A stretch of 64,000 nt of DNA from Parachitinimonas caeni (lineage in GTDB: Bacteria > Pseudomonadota > Gammaproteobacteria > Burkholderiales > Chitinimonadaceae). This document shows positions 49,684 through 59,671 of this stretch, one piece after another. The translations under genes were made by a program, and so were the position numbers. The stretch spans positions 1-64,000 of the forward strand of contig NZ_JARRAF010000012.1 in assembly GCF_030129945.1 (NCBI RefSeq). Reading direction: 5' to 3'. The notes beneath the pieces were generated by a model that did no database searches, had not been told where the DNA came from, and was given only the letters and a program-made list of their open reading frames with translations. The stretch's first letter is position 1. Every line of letters starts with the position of its first letter.

Positions 49684-51447
49684 ATGAATAATCCCTTGAA
49701 TCGCTTGCCGCGCATCGGCCCGCTAGGTCATCTTGTGCCGTTTCTTACCCCGTATCTGGGTCGATGGCTGGTGGCGCTGCTGGCGCTACTGGTGGCCGCT
49801 GGTGCCACGCTGGCACTGCCGGTTGCCTTCAAATACCTGATCGACCTTGGGTTTGCCCAATCCAGCAGCGGACATATTGATCGCTACTTCCTGGCCTTGT
49901 TCGGCGTCTCCCTGGTGCTGGCGGCTGCAACGGCGATGCGCTTTTACATGGTGTCCTGGCTCGGCGAACGGGTTACCAGCGATATCCGCAAGGCGGTATA
50001 CAGCCATGTGCTGCGCATGAGCCCGCAGTTCTTCGAAACCACGCAGACTGGCGAAGTGCTGTCCCGTCTGACCACTGATACGACCTTGGTACAGACCGTC
50101 GTCGGGACCAGTCTGTCGATGGGCCTGCGCAATCTGTTCCTGCTGGTGGGGGGCGTGGTGATGCTGACGATTACCAGCCCCTATTTGAGTGGCTACATCG
50201 TTGCTACCTTGCTGCTGGTGGTCGTGCCTATCCTGCTATTCGGCCGCAAGGTGCGCAAACTGTCCAAAGCCAGTCAGGACCGGGTAGCTGATGCCAGTGC
50301 CCTCGCCGGCGAAGTGCTCAACGCCATGCCGACGGTTCAGGCCTTCACGCAGGAGGATTACGAGATCCACCGCTTTGCCGGTTCGGCCGAGACCGCCTTC
50401 CGCACCGCTCTGGCCCGCATCCGTGCTCGCTCCTGGCTCACGGTCGTGGTTATCGTGCTGGTTTTTGCCGCCATCGTCTTCGTGCTATGGCTGGGCGCCC
50501 AGGCAGTATTGGCGGGAAAAATGACAGGCGGTGAGCTATCGCAGTTCATTTTGTATGCCGTGGTGACGGCTGGGGCAATTGGTGCGATTGCCGAAGTCTG
50601 GGGGGATTTGCAGCGCGCGGCCGGTGCGGCAGAACGTTTGATGCAGCTACTGTCCTTGCGCTCACCGGTCGAAGAACGGACGCCCCCCGCGCCGCTACCC
50701 CTGACGGGAGAAGGGCTGCGGCTGGAGCAGCTGAGTTTTCATTACCCCTCGCGACCTGAACAAAATGCCCTGAATGAACTCTCCCTGTTGATCAGGCCGG
50801 GTGAGCGGGTAGCCTTGGTGGGACCATCGGGCGCCGGCAAGACATCGGTATTCCAGCTGTTATTGCGCTTTTATGATCCGCAGCAAGGCTGTATTCGTCT
50901 GAACGGGGTGGATATTCGCGAGCTGGCTTTGCAGGAATTACGTCGCCACATCGGGGTGGTGTTGCAGGAGTCGGTGATCTTTGCGGGCAGCGTGGCTGAC
51001 AACATCCGCTATGGATGCCCTGAAGCAACGCTGGCCGAGATACAGGCAGCGGCTACCAAAGCGGCTGCTGCCGAGTTTATCGAAGCCTTGCCGCAAGGCT
51101 ACGACACCTTCCTGGGGGAGCGAGGGGTTCGCTTGTCTGGCGGGCAGCGTCAGCGCATCGCCATTGCCAGAGCCATTCTCAAGAATCCGCCGATTCTGCT
51201 GCTGGATGAAGCAACCAGTGCATTGGATGCCGCCAGCGAGCGCCTGGTGCAGGCTGCGCTCGACAATGCAGCGCAAAACCGCACGACTCTGGTGATCGCC
51301 CACCGCCTGGCCACGGTGCTACAGGCAGACAGGATTGTCGTGCTCGAAGCCGGCCGGATTGTCGCCATCGGTCGCCATGCCGAGCTGATCGAAACGTCTC
51401 CCCTGTATGCGCAATTAGCATCCCTGCAGTTCGGGCTGGCGCATTGA
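49684..51447 (+). CDS. ABCB-type ABC exporter (MsbA-like)
   Basis: This 587-residue half-transporter has six helices (about 25-320) and a canonical ATPase. Walker A is GPSGAGKTS near 379, the signature LSGGQRQR near 484, and Walker B ILLLDEA near 506. All key residues are present, so a homodimer is expected. It resembles the proteobacterial ABCB/MsbA group; lipid or drug export is possible, the substrate is unassigned. Confidence 0.85.
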   Translation: MNNPLNRLPRIGPLGHLVPFLTPYLGRWLVALLALLVAAGATLALPVAFKYLIDLGFAQSSSGHIDRYFLALFGVSLVLAAATAMRFYMVSWLGERVTSDIRKAVYSHVLRMSPQFFETTQTGEVLSRLTTDTTLVQTVVGTSLSMGLRNLFLLVGGVVMLTITSPYLSGYIVATLLLVVVPILLFGRKVRKLSKASQDRVADASALAGEVLNAMPTVQAFTQEDYEIHRFAGSAETAFRTALARIRARSWLTVVVIVLVFAAIVFVLWLGAQAVLAGKMTGGELSQFILYAVVTAGAIGAIAEVWGDLQRAAGAAERLMQLLSLRSPVEERTPPAPLPLTGEGLRLEQLSFHYPSRPEQNALNELSLLIRPGERVALVGPSGAGKTSVFQLLLRFYDPQQGCIRLNGVDIRELALQELRRHIGVVLQESVIFAGSVADNIRYGCPEATLAEIQAAATKAAAAEFIEALPQGYDTFLGERGVRLSGGQRQRIAIARAILKNPPILLLDEATSALDAASERLVQAALDNAAQNRTTLVIAHRLATVLQADRIVVLEAGRIVAIGRHAELIETSPLYAQLASLQFGLAH

Positions 51448-51528
51448 TGGGTTAGCGACCCGGCCACCGTTGGCGTTGCATTTTCGCTACCAGCCAACAA
51501 ACGCCAGCTTGAGGTGGCCTGCCGGGCA

Positions 51529-52029
51529 TCAACCGACTTTTTTCAGAACCAGGCCAATCATGGCTGCCACCTGCTTGAAATACACCAGATCATCGGTGTT
51601 CCAGCCAATGCCACCACCACGCTCGCCACGGACCATGCCATAGCTCTCGCCATCCACTTCAATCAGCACATCCAGAATGCCGTAGGGGTCAACCGGGCTG
51701 AATTCCAGATCATTGAAGCAGCTGGTGGCCGGATCGCTGTGAGCGTCGCCGGCAATGACCTGCTTGGATTGGGTCAGCTCCTCGAAATAGGCGCTGCAGT
51801 CATCCTCTTTGAAGGCGAGCCCGCTGCTCCACTGATTGGTGGCCTTGTCATACATGCTCTCGCAGCTGAGGATATCTTTCAGACTGCTGGAGAAAAACCA
51901 GATACTGGTCCGCGTGCCGGCCACCTCATCAACCAAAGCCCGCACCAGCATTTTGTAGAACACGTCTTTGGCCATCTGCCCGTCATTCAGCTTTTTGTAG
52001 AGCGTCATCAGCAGGGTCTTGTCGTGCAT
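51529..52029 (-). CDS. GAF-like domain protein
   Basis: This 166-residue soluble protein has a pattern fitting a GAF-like sensor fold: LVDEVAGTRTSIWFF, CSAYFEELTQSKQVIAGDA, GILDVLIEVDGESYGMVRGERG, and a closing VYFKQVAAMIGLVLKK helix. The GGAGG six bases before the ATG supports the start. The ligand and partner are unknown. Confidence 0.68.
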   Translation of the reverse strand: MHDKTLLMTLYKKLNDGQMAKDVFYKMLVRALVDEVAGTRTSIWFFSSSLKDILSCESMYDKATNQWSSGLAFKEDDCSAYFEELTQSKQVIAGDAHSDPATSCFNDLEFSPVDPYGILDVLIEVDGESYGMVRGERGGGIGWNTDDLVYFKQVAAMIGLVLKKVG

Positions 52030-52379
52030 CGAACACCTCCAGAAGCGTCTTGCCGGCACCTGGCCTGCCGGGCGGGCAGCGCGCAGGGTGTTGGACGCAA
52101 TCAATAAACAATAGCGCCTGTAATACTCACCCGGCGCTGACGGCTTATGCTGGAATATCAATTGCATAAGCGAAACGGGCCCATGTTTTCTGCTTTCCAT
52201 ATCGGTTTAGCAGCTTGTGGCCAGTCTTGCTTCCGAAAAAGCATCGCCAAGGCCGAAAATGACCGAAGCAGAGCTTGCCGTGCCTGGGTAAAGCCGGTCA
52301 TACTGGCCCGCAATCCGGCTTTGCTGTGCTCGCCACGTCGGTTGAGTGCCTTGCCGGTGCATTAAAACAAGCTCCAAAT

Positions 52380-52991
52380 ATGAAACTGATTGCCTCGCTT
52401 ACCAGTCCTTTCGCCCGCAAGGTGCGGGTGGTTCTGCACGAAAAGCGCATCGAGTGCCAACTCGAAGTCGATATCCCCTGGGATGCAGAAACCCATGTCC
52501 CCGATTACAACCCACTTGGCAAAGTACCGGTGCTGGTGTTCGACGACGGCCATTCCCTGTTCGACTCCCGTGTGATCGTTGAATATCTTGACAGCATCTC
52601 GCCCGTTTCCCGGTTGATACCGCAAGACAATCGTCAGGCGGTCAACGTCAAGCGCTGGGAGGCGCTGGCTGACGGCATCGAGGAGGCTGCGGCCAATATT
52701 TTCATCGAGAAGAAACGGCCTGCAGCGCTGCAAAGTGCAGACTGGATCTCGCGCCAGCAAGTCAAGATTGATCGCGGCCTGAAAGCGATGTCTGACGACC
52801 TGGGTGAGCGTTTATGGTGCAGTGGTGACTCCTATTCGCTGGCGGATATCGCCGTCGGTTGCTGCCTGGCTTATCTGGATCTGCGCTTCGCGCATATTGA
52901 TTGGCGTGCGGCCTATCCAAACCTCGAACGGCATTTCGAGAAGCTGTCACAGCGACCGTCTTTTGCAGAGACCGTACCGCCAGCGAGCTGA
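52380..52991 (+). CDS. glutathione S-transferase
   Basis: This 203-residue GST has an N-terminal thioredoxin-like domain (KLIASLTSPFARKVRVVLHEK, NPLGKVPVLVFDD, LFDSRVIVEYLD) and a C-terminal helical domain ending SQRPSFAETVP. The first motif places a Ser as the catalytic-type residue. The 350-base gap upstream (52030-52379) is a divergent promoter region with the GAF-like gene and shows no other gene. Confidence 0.88.
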   Translation: MKLIASLTSPFARKVRVVLHEKRIECQLEVDIPWDAETHVPDYNPLGKVPVLVFDDGHSLFDSRVIVEYLDSISPVSRLIPQDNRQAVNVKRWEALADGIEEAAANIFIEKKRPAALQSADWISRQQVKIDRGLKAMSDDLGERLWCSGDSYSLADIAVGCCLAYLDLRFAHIDWRAAYPNLERHFEKLSQRPSFAETVPPAS

Positions 52992-53017
52992 GCGGCGATC
53001 CCTGCCATGCCTGTTTC

Positions 53018-53053
53018 CAAAGGGCCGGGGATCTTCCCCGGCCCTTTGTTTTT
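53018..53053 (+). terminator. terminator after the GST gene
   Basis: AAAGGGCCGGGG-ATCTT-CCCCGGCCCTTTG, followed by TTTTT, is one of the strongest hairpins in the window. Confidence 0.9.
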
Positions 53054-53156
53054 GCTGTAAACCTTCTGTATGTATGACGATGTATTAACGATAGTGGCTG
53101 GCCAGCTGGTAAACTCGCGGCTTGCAAAAATCAACTACTTAGCGGACTGAACGACC

Positions 53157-54869
53157 ATGCGTACCTCGCAATTTTTCCTTTCGACACTGAAAGAAGCACC
53201 TAACGAGGCCGAGCTGCCCAGCCACAAGCTGATGCTGCGGGCCGGTCTTATCAAGAAACTGGGTTCGGGTCTTTACACCTGGATGCCGCTTGGCTTGCGC
53301 GTGCTGCGCAAAGTTGAGGCCGTGGTCCGGGACGAAATGACCAAGGCCGGCGCGCTGGAGTTGTTGATGCCGGCCATTCAGCCCGCGGAGTTGTGGCAGG
53401 AAAGTGGCCGTTGGGCGGTGTTTGGCCCACAGATGCTGAAGATGAAAGACCGGCATGAGCGCGATTTCTGCTTCGGCCCGACGCACGAAGAAGTGATCAC
53501 CGATATTGGTCGCAGCGAAATCAAGAGCTACAAGCAGTTGCCGCTCAATTTTTTCCAGATTCAGACCAAATTCCGCGATGAGATCCGGCCGCGCTTCGGC
53601 GTAATGCGAGCCCGTGAGTTTGTGATGAAGGATGCCTACTCCTTCCATGCTGATCTCGCGAGCCTGCAACAGACTTATGACGGGATGTATCGCGCCTATT
53701 CCAACGTGTTCAGTCGCCTGGGCCTTAAATTCCGTGCCGTGGCTGCTGATACTGGTGCCATTGGTGGCGATGGCTCTCATGAATTCCATGTGCTTGCCGA
53801 CTCGGGCGAGGACGCGCTGGCGTATTGCCCGACCTCCGACTTTGCTGCCAACGTCGAGCTGGCGGAAGCGTTGGCGCCTGCTGACAGCCGCCCCGCGCCG
53901 GCTGAGGCACTGCGGGACGTTGATACGCCCAAGCAGACCACTTGTGAGCAGGTTGCAGCATTGCTCGAAATCCCGCTGCAACGTACTGTCAAACTGATTG
54001 CCCTGATGGCGGAAGACAAACTCAATATTGTCCTGCTGCGTGGCGACCACAGTATGAACGAAGTTAAAGTTGGCAAGCTGGCGGGTATGACGGATTTCCG
54101 TTTTGCGACGGAAGAGGAAATCCGCAGCTTCTTCAATTGCCCTCCTGGCTTCTTGGGCCCTGTTGGGGTTGATCGCAGCAAGGTCCGTTTGATTGCTGAC
54201 CGTGCGGTGGCTGTCATGAATGATTTTGTCTGCGGCGCCAACAAACCCAAGTTCCACATCGCTGGTGTCAATTGGGGGCGTGACCTGCCCGAGGCGGATA
54301 TCGTTGCAGATGTCCGTAACGTGGTGGCGGGCGACCCCAGTCCTGATGGCAAGGGCGTGCTGGAAATCTGCCGGGGTATTGAAGTCGGGCATATCTTCCA
54401 ATTGCGTACCAAGTACTCTGAAGCGCTCAGCTGTACCTTCCTGGATGCGGAAGGCCAGACCAAGCCGATGGAAATGGGTTGCTATGGCATCGGCGTATCG
54501 CGGATCGTCGGCGCCTGTATCGAGCAGAATTTTGACGATAAAGGCATCAACTTCCCGGTTGCCATGGCGCCGTTCCAGGTTGCGGTGGTTGCTGTGGGCT
54601 ATCACCGGTCCGAGGCCGTCAAGGCGGCGGCTGACAAACTGTATGCGGAACTTTTAGCTGCAGGGATCGACGTATTGCTGGACGATCGCAACGAGCGCCC
54701 CGGTGTCATGTTTGCCGATATAGAGCTGATCGGTATTCCGCACCGCATCACGATTGGTGACAAGAATCTGGCTAATGGCGATATCGAGTACCAGGCGCGT
54801 CGCGATCCCGCAGCCTCGCTGGTGAAGGTGGAGGAGGCTGCAGCCATGATGAAAGCCAAACTGGCGTGA
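53157..54869 (+). CDS. proS: prolyl-tRNA synthetase
   Basis: This 570-residue enzyme is the bacterial class II ProRS. It has motif 1 in the N-terminal part ([15 protein letters not shown]), [20 protein letters not shown] as motif 2, and an editing (YbaK-like) insertion about 225-390. Motif 3 is [10 protein letters not shown], then an anticodon-binding end domain. It charges tRNA-Pro and clears mis-acylated Ala-tRNA through the insertion. The next gene's GTG overlaps the stop. Confidence 0.95.
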   Translation: MRTSQFFLSTLKEAPNEAELPSHKLMLRAGLIKKLGSGLYTWMPLGLRVLRKVEAVVRDEMTKAGALELLMPAIQPAELWQESGRWAVFGPQMLKMKDRHERDFCFGPTHEEVITDIGRSEIKSYKQLPLNFFQIQTKFRDEIRPRFGVMRAREFVMKDAYSFHADLASLQQTYDGMYRAYSNVFSRLGLKFRAVAADTGAIGGDGSHEFHVLADSGEDALAYCPTSDFAANVELAEALAPADSRPAPAEALRDVDTPKQTTCEQVAALLEIPLQRTVKLIALMAEDKLNIVLLRGDHSMNEVKVGKLAGMTDFRFATEEEIRSFFNCPPGFLGPVGVDRSKVRLIADRAVAVMNDFVCGANKPKFHIAGVNWGRDLPEADIVADVRNVVAGDPSPDGKGVLEICRGIEVGHIFQLRTKYSEALSCTFLDAEGQTKPMEMGCYGIGVSRIVGACIEQNFDDKGINFPVAMAPFQVAVVAVGYHRSEAVKAAADKLYAELLAAGIDVLLDDRNERPGVMFADIELIGIPHRITIGDKNLANGDIEYQARRDPAASLVKVEEAAAMMKAKLA

Positions 54870-55306
54870 CCCAGACTGCGCTGTTGATTCGACCTGCGCG
54901 GGTTGATGACGCCACAGTGGTAGCCCAACTCCTTGGCGAGTTGGGCTATCCGCAGCAGCCAGCGCTTATCCAGCTGCGGCTGCTGACGTTATCTGATCTG
55001 CGCGATGGGGCGATTCTGCTGGCCTGGATGGCCGGACGTGTCGTGGGCTTGGTTGGTGTTCACTGCATTCCGGTTCTACATACAGAAGGTGGCCTTGGAA
55101 AAATTACCGCTCTGGTGGTTGAGGCACCGCTGCGCGGCCAGGGTATCGGCCAGCGCCTGCTGACGGCGGCAGAGCAATTTGCCAGGCAGGCGGGCTGTTG
55201 TCGGATGGAGGTGATCAGCGGCAATGGTCGCTCGGATGCCCATCGTTTTTACCAACGTGAAGGTTACGATCCGACGGATCAGACCCGATTTATCAAGACG
55301 TTTTAA
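54866..55306 (+). CDS. GNAT-family acetyltransferase
   Basis: This 146-residue protein has the GNAT motif [22 protein letters not shown], and a closing [15 protein letters not shown]. It starts with GTG overlapping the proS stop. The acceptor substrate is unknown; small standalone GNATs of this size are common. Confidence 0.85.
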   Translation: MTQTALLIRPARVDDATVVAQLLGELGYPQQPALIQLRLLTLSDLRDGAILLAWMAGRVVGLVGVHCIPVLHTEGGLGKITALVVEAPLRGQGIGQRLLTAAEQFARQAGCCRMEVISGNGRSDAHRFYQREGYDPTDQTRFIKTF

Positions 55307-55310
55307 GACC

Positions 55311-55943
55311 ATGAAGTACCGTTTGATTTTCTCACTATTGCTGGCGTGTGCCGCACCTGTCTGGGCGGGGGCCCAGAAAGAAGAAGCCTTGTCAGCCAGC
55401 GTCGCCACCACGATGCAGCGCAGCATCAATGATGGCGCCCGTGCGCGTCTGGTGTTTGACCGGCCTGAAGATGGCGAACGCTGGGTGCAGGAAATGTCAC
55501 GCCGGCTGGCACGCAAGATTCCCGACGAATTCACTCGCCGCTATCTGCTGACAGCGATCCATTACGAATCGGTGCGGGCTGGGCTGGACCCACAGATGGT
55601 GCTGGGCTTGATTGAGGTCGAGAGTGGGTTTCGGCGTTATGCGATCTCTGTCGCGGGGGCGCGGGGGCTGATGCAGGTCATGCCGTTCTGGGTGCGTTCA
55701 ATCGGCAAGGACACCCATAATCTGTTTGATATGCACACCAATCTGCGCTTTGGCTGCACGATTTTGCGCCACTACATTGATATCGAAAGCGGAAATCTAT
55801 ATCGGGCGCTCGGCCGGTATAACGGTAGCCTGGGCAAGCCGGAGTATCCCAACCTGGTGTTGGGGGCGTGGCGAGGTAAGTGGAGTTATTCGCCACTGAA
55901 TACTCCCGCACCGACCCAGGTCAGTTATCAGGTCAGCAAATAG
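55311..55943 (+). CDS. lytic transglycosylase (SLT-domain)
   Basis: This 210-residue exported protein has a Sec signal (...APVWAG). The lysozyme-like domain has the catalytic-type Glu104 in GLIEVESGF, followed by AGARGLMQVMPFWV and LRHYIDIESGNLYRALGRYNGS. It cleaves peptidoglycan glycan strands in the periplasm. The gene lies 4 bases after the GNAT gene. Confidence 0.85.
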   Translation: MKYRLIFSLLLACAAPVWAGAQKEEALSASVATTMQRSINDGARARLVFDRPEDGERWVQEMSRRLARKIPDEFTRRYLLTAIHYESVRAGLDPQMVLGLIEVESGFRRYAISVAGARGLMQVMPFWVRSIGKDTHNLFDMHTNLRFGCTILRHYIDIESGNLYRALGRYNGSLGKPEYPNLVLGAWRGKWSYSPLNTPAPTQVSYQVSK

Positions 55944-55944
55944 T

Positions 55945-56000
55945 CCAGGTTCTGTTGGTGCTTGGTTTTGGCCCGGAGAGCAAACCTCAACAGCGCCTAG
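55945..56000. repeat. 56-base miniature MITE
   Basis: It has ends CCAGGTTCTGTTGG and CCTCAACAGCGCCTAG around a ~25-base middle. The right CTAG gives the stop codon (55997-55999) of the next gene on the minus strand; the left end begins one base after the transglycosylase stop codon. Confidence 0.75.
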
Positions 56001-56515
56001 CTACGATACAAACGACAATATCTGACCGGCAAACCGTCCTCATCCAGCCGGTCGGCTTCCACGGCAAAGCCATTTTTCTCCAATACCCGCTGGGATGGGG
56101 TATTTGCAGGGTCAATCGTTGCAACGATTGAATCCAACGCAGTATGGCGCCACGTCCAGCCTGTAATCTGTAGGACCAGCTCGCTGGCATGGCCCTTTCC
56201 CCAATAGTCAGGCCGCAGGGCATATACCAGCTCTGCGCTACGACCTTCCTCACTGTGCTCGGTCTGAGTAATACCTGCCCAGCCAATGACTTCTTCGCTA
56301 AGCCGGTCTTGCACGGCCCAGACGCCGTAACCCCGCTGCAGGTAGTTTTGTTGCGATTTGGCAATCCAGCGTGCTGTGATATCGCGATCAAGCACGGTGC
56401 CGTCACCAACCCAGTGCATCACCAGTGGGTCGCTGGTCAGGCGGCAGAACGCATCGAGGTCGGCTTCCTGCCAATGGCGCAACAGCAAGTGAGGGGTTTG
56501 GGCAATCGGGGTCAT
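55997..56515 (-). CDS. RimJ/RimL-type GNAT acetyltransferase
   Basis: This 172-residue protein fits the RimJ/L ribosomal/amino-acid acetyltransferase subfamily. It reads PHLLLRHWQEADLDAF at the start, ELVYALRPDYWGKGHASEL as motif A, and IDPANTPSQRVLEKNGF. I chose the ATG at 56515; the frame reaches a TTG at 56536. Its stop codon comes from a MITE end. Confidence 0.83.
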   Translation of the reverse strand: MTPIAQTPHLLLRHWQEADLDAFCRLTSDPLVMHWVGDGTVLDRDITARWIAKSQQNYLQRGYGVWAVQDRLSEEVIGWAGITQTEHSEEGRSAELVYALRPDYWGKGHASELVLQITGWTWRHTALDSIVATIDPANTPSQRVLEKNGFAVEADRLDEDGLPVRYCRLYRS

Positions 56516-56572
56516 GAGGATGGTCTTGGTGGGCAAAGGTTTGATTAAACCATACCGTCATGATGCAGCCGA

Positions 56573-56785
56573 TTATTTGGTCAGGATGAGCTTGCCTTGT
56601 GAGGTCTGGCGCAATCGGTATCGCACGCCGTTGTGGTCAATCTCGACTTCGACGGCACCCGAGAATATTGCCTGGCTAGGAATCGCCACGGGGCGAAAGC
56701 GGGCTTCGCCAGAATGGCCGGACGTTTGGCTCGGCTGGGCCACTCGGTTACGGTTGGCTGCCTTGGGGGGATTGGAGGTTTGCAT
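56573..56785 (-). CDS. hemP: hemin uptake protein HemP
   Basis: This 70-residue protein ends with the HemP signature: IPSQAIFSGAVEVEIDH, YRLRQTSQGKLILTK. HemP proteins are small cytosolic factors linked to heme uptake. A Fur-like site lies directly upstream. No TonB receptor or hemin transporter gene is next to it, so it is an orphan copy. Confidence 0.88.
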   Translation of the reverse strand: MQTSNPPKAANRNRVAQPSQTSGHSGEARFRPVAIPSQAIFSGAVEVEIDHNGVRYRLRQTSQGKLILTK

Positions 56786-56791
56786 GGACTC

Positions 56792-56840
56792 ATTCTAATC
56801 ACGAATGGTTCTCATTTGCAAATAAAGAATGAGAATGATG
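56792..56840 (-). promoter_or_regulatory. Fur-box-like region of hemP
   Basis: TTCTCATT (56809-56816) and AATGAGAA (56828-56835) form an inverted repeat, with further ATTCTAAT/GATTAGAATG-like AT steps around it. This resembles overlapping Fur sites and lies 7-55 bases upstream of hemP. Confidence 0.6.
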
Positions 56841-56856
56841 ACCACGGCGATATCAT

Positions 56857-56882
56857 GAAAAAGCCCCGCACTGGGCGGGGCC
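56857..56882 (-). terminator. terminator of the S9 peptidase gene
   Basis: On the minus strand GGCCCCGCCCAGTGCGGGGC forms a hairpin, followed by TTTTT. It ends transcription of the peptidase gene just downstream of its stop. Confidence 0.8.
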
Positions 56883-56916
56883 TGGTGAAGCTGGCTGGGG
56901 CAAAGGAGCCCGATGC

Positions 56917-58788
56917 TTAGTTCAGGTATTTGGCAAAGAACTTTTCCATGGCTTCGTAGGCTTCGAAGCGGTTTTCTTCGTTAGAGAAACCAAGACCTTC
57001 ATTGTCCTTCACGATGTAGTCCACGGTGACGCCACGTTTTTTCAGCGCTTCGACCATCTGGTCGGACTCTGCCTTGTTGACGCGAGGATCTTTGGCGCCT
57101 TGCAACACCAGCAGGGGCGCTTTGATCTTGTCGGCGTTGAGGGCCGGTGAATAGGCCTCCATCGCGGCTTTGTCCTTCACCGGGTGGCCAACCATCTCAT
57201 ACTGCATTTCCTGGAAGGGCTTCCAGTAAGGCGGAATGGTATTGAGGAATGTCAGCAGGTTTGAAACCCCTACGTAATCCACCCCGCAGGCATACAGATC
57301 AGGCGTATAGGTGAGGCCGGCCAGTGTGGCATAACCGCCGTAGCTGGCACCGTAGATACAAATCTTCTTGGGATTGGCAATGCCTTGGTCAATCATCCAT
57401 TTCACACCGTCGGTGATGTCATCCTGCATGGTGCGGCCCCATTGCTTGAATGAGGCTTGCCAGAAGGCCTTGCCGTAGCCGGTGGAGCCACGGAAGTTCA
57501 TCTGCAGCACGGCGTAGCCACGATTCGCCAGCCATTGCACCTCGGGGTTGAAGCGCCACTCGTCACGCGCCCAGGGGCCGCCATGCGGATTGACGACAAC
57601 GGGCAGATTCTTGGCTTCCTTACCGACTGGCAGTGTCAGATAACCGTGGATGGTCAGACCATCGCGCGATTTGTATGAAATTGGCTTCATTTCTGCCAGT
57701 TGTTCTGACTTGAGCCATGGCGAAACGTCTGCCAGCTTCTTGAACTTCTCGTCTTTGGCGTTGTAGAGGTGGTAGCTGCCCCGGGTGCGATCATTCTTGA
57801 CCACAACAACGTAGTTTTCCTCTTCCTTATCGACCGCCACGATGTCCCCTTCCATATCGGCAAAGGTGCGCTCCATGGCGTGGTAGACCTTCTCGGTCGG
57901 GCCGTCGATGAGTACTTTCTGCTTCTTGGCTAGCTCATAGGTCGTCGATGTCAGCGTCTTGCGCTTGTGCGACCAGCTGAAGTCGATGATGTCCGCAGAC
58001 TCGTGGATGCTGACGATGTCTTTTTCCTTGCCGGTTTCCGGGTCGATGACGACCAGTGCCTGTTTGTCGCGGCCCAGGTTCGACCAGGCATATAGTGCCT
58101 TGTTATCGAAGGTAAACAGCACGGGCTCCAGCGTATCCTTGAAGCTGGTGGTGGCGATGGTTTTCCAGGAAGCCTTTTCGTCAGCGCGGGTCATGACACT
58201 GCTATTGACGCCATCGGTCGAAATGGCCGCCCGCAGCTTGCCATTATGGTCGGCCAGCCAATGCGTGATATTGCCGGGGTTCTCGGCAACGAGTTTCAGC
58301 GCCCCGGTCTTGGTGTTGAGCCGGTAGGCGTCGAAGATTTCGGGCTTACGCTTGTTCAGGCCCACCAGTAGGTCGGTGTCGCTGTCTTCGAGTGAATCAA
58401 TAATGCGAGCCCTGACCTTGGGGAACGGCGTCAGATCGCGCGTGGTTTTTCCATCGCGATCAACTGAAAACAGGTGGAAGTTCTCGTCGCCACCGTTGTC
58501 CTTCAGGTAGACGAGGCGGTCATTGCCTTTCCAGAAGTATTGGCGAATATCACGATCCTTGACGGCTGTAATCCGCTTGGCTTCGCCTTTAACCGGCTGG
58601 GTGAAAATATTCAGGCGATTTTCGTAGGGCTGAACGAAGGAAATGGTCTTGCCATCGGGCGAGATGCGGAAAACGGTTTTTTCCGGATTGCGGAAGAAGT
58701 CGCGCAAGGGCAATTGTTCGATAGCTTGGGCGCTGAGGCTTCCGGCCAACAGAGCGGCGACGGTGGCGCTACGGTACAAAGGCTTCAC
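56917..58788 (-). CDS. S9 (prolyl oligopeptidase) family protein lacking the catalytic His
   Basis: This 623-residue exported protein has a signal (...GSLSAQA), an N-terminal beta-propeller ([11 protein letters not shown] and similar blades) and a C-terminal alpha/beta hydrolase domain. Ser482 is in GASYGGYA and Asp567 in GAKDPRVN. The position of the catalytic His (usual motif EGHGF) is Leu599 in NEGLGF, encoded by CTT at 56994-56992. The rest of the domain is intact, so the protein is either inactive, uses another base, or carries a point change from CAT. Confidence 0.85.
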   Translation of the reverse strand: MKPLYRSATVAALLAGSLSAQAIEQLPLRDFFRNPEKTVFRISPDGKTISFVQPYENRLNIFTQPVKGEAKRITAVKDRDIRQYFWKGNDRLVYLKDNGGDENFHLFSVDRDGKTTRDLTPFPKVRARIIDSLEDSDTDLLVGLNKRKPEIFDAYRLNTKTGALKLVAENPGNITHWLADHNGKLRAAISTDGVNSSVMTRADEKASWKTIATTSFKDTLEPVLFTFDNKALYAWSNLGRDKQALVVIDPETGKEKDIVSIHESADIIDFSWSHKRKTLTSTTYELAKKQKVLIDGPTEKVYHAMERTFADMEGDIVAVDKEEENYVVVVKNDRTRGSYHLYNAKDEKFKKLADVSPWLKSEQLAEMKPISYKSRDGLTIHGYLTLPVGKEAKNLPVVVNPHGGPWARDEWRFNPEVQWLANRGYAVLQMNFRGSTGYGKAFWQASFKQWGRTMQDDITDGVKWMIDQGIANPKKICIYGASYGGYATLAGLTYTPDLYACGVDYVGVSNLLTFLNTIPPYWKPFQEMQYEMVGHPVKDKAAMEAYSPALNADKIKAPLLVLQGAKDPRVNKAESDQMVEALKKRGVTVDYIVKDNEGLGFSNEENRFEAYEAMEKFFAKYLN

Positions 58789-58903
58789 TCATGTCTCCTG
58801 TATGGGGTGGTTGAACGTGCATGCAGCGACGGGCTGCAACGACGAAGGGCTGCATTATGGCGATAGCGCAGGGTGACGTCAGCCCGCGCCTTCGACCGGA
58901 ATC

Positions 58904-59671
58904 TCAATCGAGAGTTGCGATGACGGGCGCGTGATCGCTGGGGCGTTCTGCTTTGCGGGCTTCTTTGTCGATGACGCAGCCGGTGCAGCGAGCAATCAGC
59001 GGGTCGGACAGCAGGATGTGGTCGATGCGTAACCCGGCATTCCGGCGAAAGCCTGCGGCACGGTAGTCCCACCAGGAGAATGTTTGTTCTGGCTGATCAA
59101 ATTTACGGAAGCTATCGTGTAGCCCCAAGCTGATCAGCTGGTTGAATGCCGCGCGTTCCGGTTCGCTGACCAGTACTTGACCGACCCACTTGGCGGGATC
59201 GTGGACATCGCGATCTTCCGGGGCAATGTTGTAATCGCCCAGTAGCGCCAGCTGCGGGTATTGCTTGAGCTGGTCGCCAACGTAGGCAATCAGTGCTTCC
59301 AGCCATGCCAGTTTGTAGGGGTACTTTTCCGAATCCAGACTCTGGCCATTCGGAAAGTAACCACAGATCAGCCTGACTTCACCAAAGGTGCCTGCGATCA
59401 AACGCATCTGGTGATCACTGTAATTGGGAAGGTTGATCTGAATGTCGGTGGCGGGTTCGCGGGAAATCAGTGCCACGCCGTTGTAGGTTTTCTGGCCAGC
59501 AAATGCGACCTGCCAACCGGCTTCACGAATCGCCGCTTCGGGAAAATTAATGTCTTCCAGCTTGGTTTCCTGCAGACACAGACAATCTAGCTGGGGATGG
59601 GCGGCCAGCCATTCGAGTACTTGCGGCAGCCGGACTTTGAGGGAATTGACGTTCCAGGTGGCGATCTGCAT
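58904..59671 (-). CDS. xthA: exodeoxyribonuclease III
   Basis: This 255-residue protein has the ExoIII/APE signature. It has ATWNVNSLKVRLPQVLEWL at the start, CLQETKLED with the metal-binding Glu, LLGDYNIAPEDRDVHDP, and a C-terminal RPSDHAPVIATL with the catalytic His. It is an AP endonuclease and 3'-exonuclease in base-excision repair. No partner gene is adjacent. Confidence 0.92.
   Translation of the reverse strand: MQIATWNVNSLKVRLPQVLEWLAAHPQLDCLCLQETKLEDINFPEAAIREAGWQVAFAGQKTYNGVALISREPATDIQINLPNYSDHQMRLIAGTFGEVRLICGYFPNGQSLDSEKYPYKLAWLEALIAYVGDQLKQYPQLALLGDYNIAPEDRDVHDPAKWVGQVLVSEPERAAFNQLISLGLHDSFRKFDQPEQTFSWWDYRAAGFRRNAGLRIDHILLSDPLIARCTGCVIDKEARKAERPSDHAPVIATLD

Noticed and set aside
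53139-54605. 488-residue open frame on the minus strand over proS
   Set aside because: Its composition is that of a mirrored GC-rich gene. ProS is complete and conserved on the other strand.
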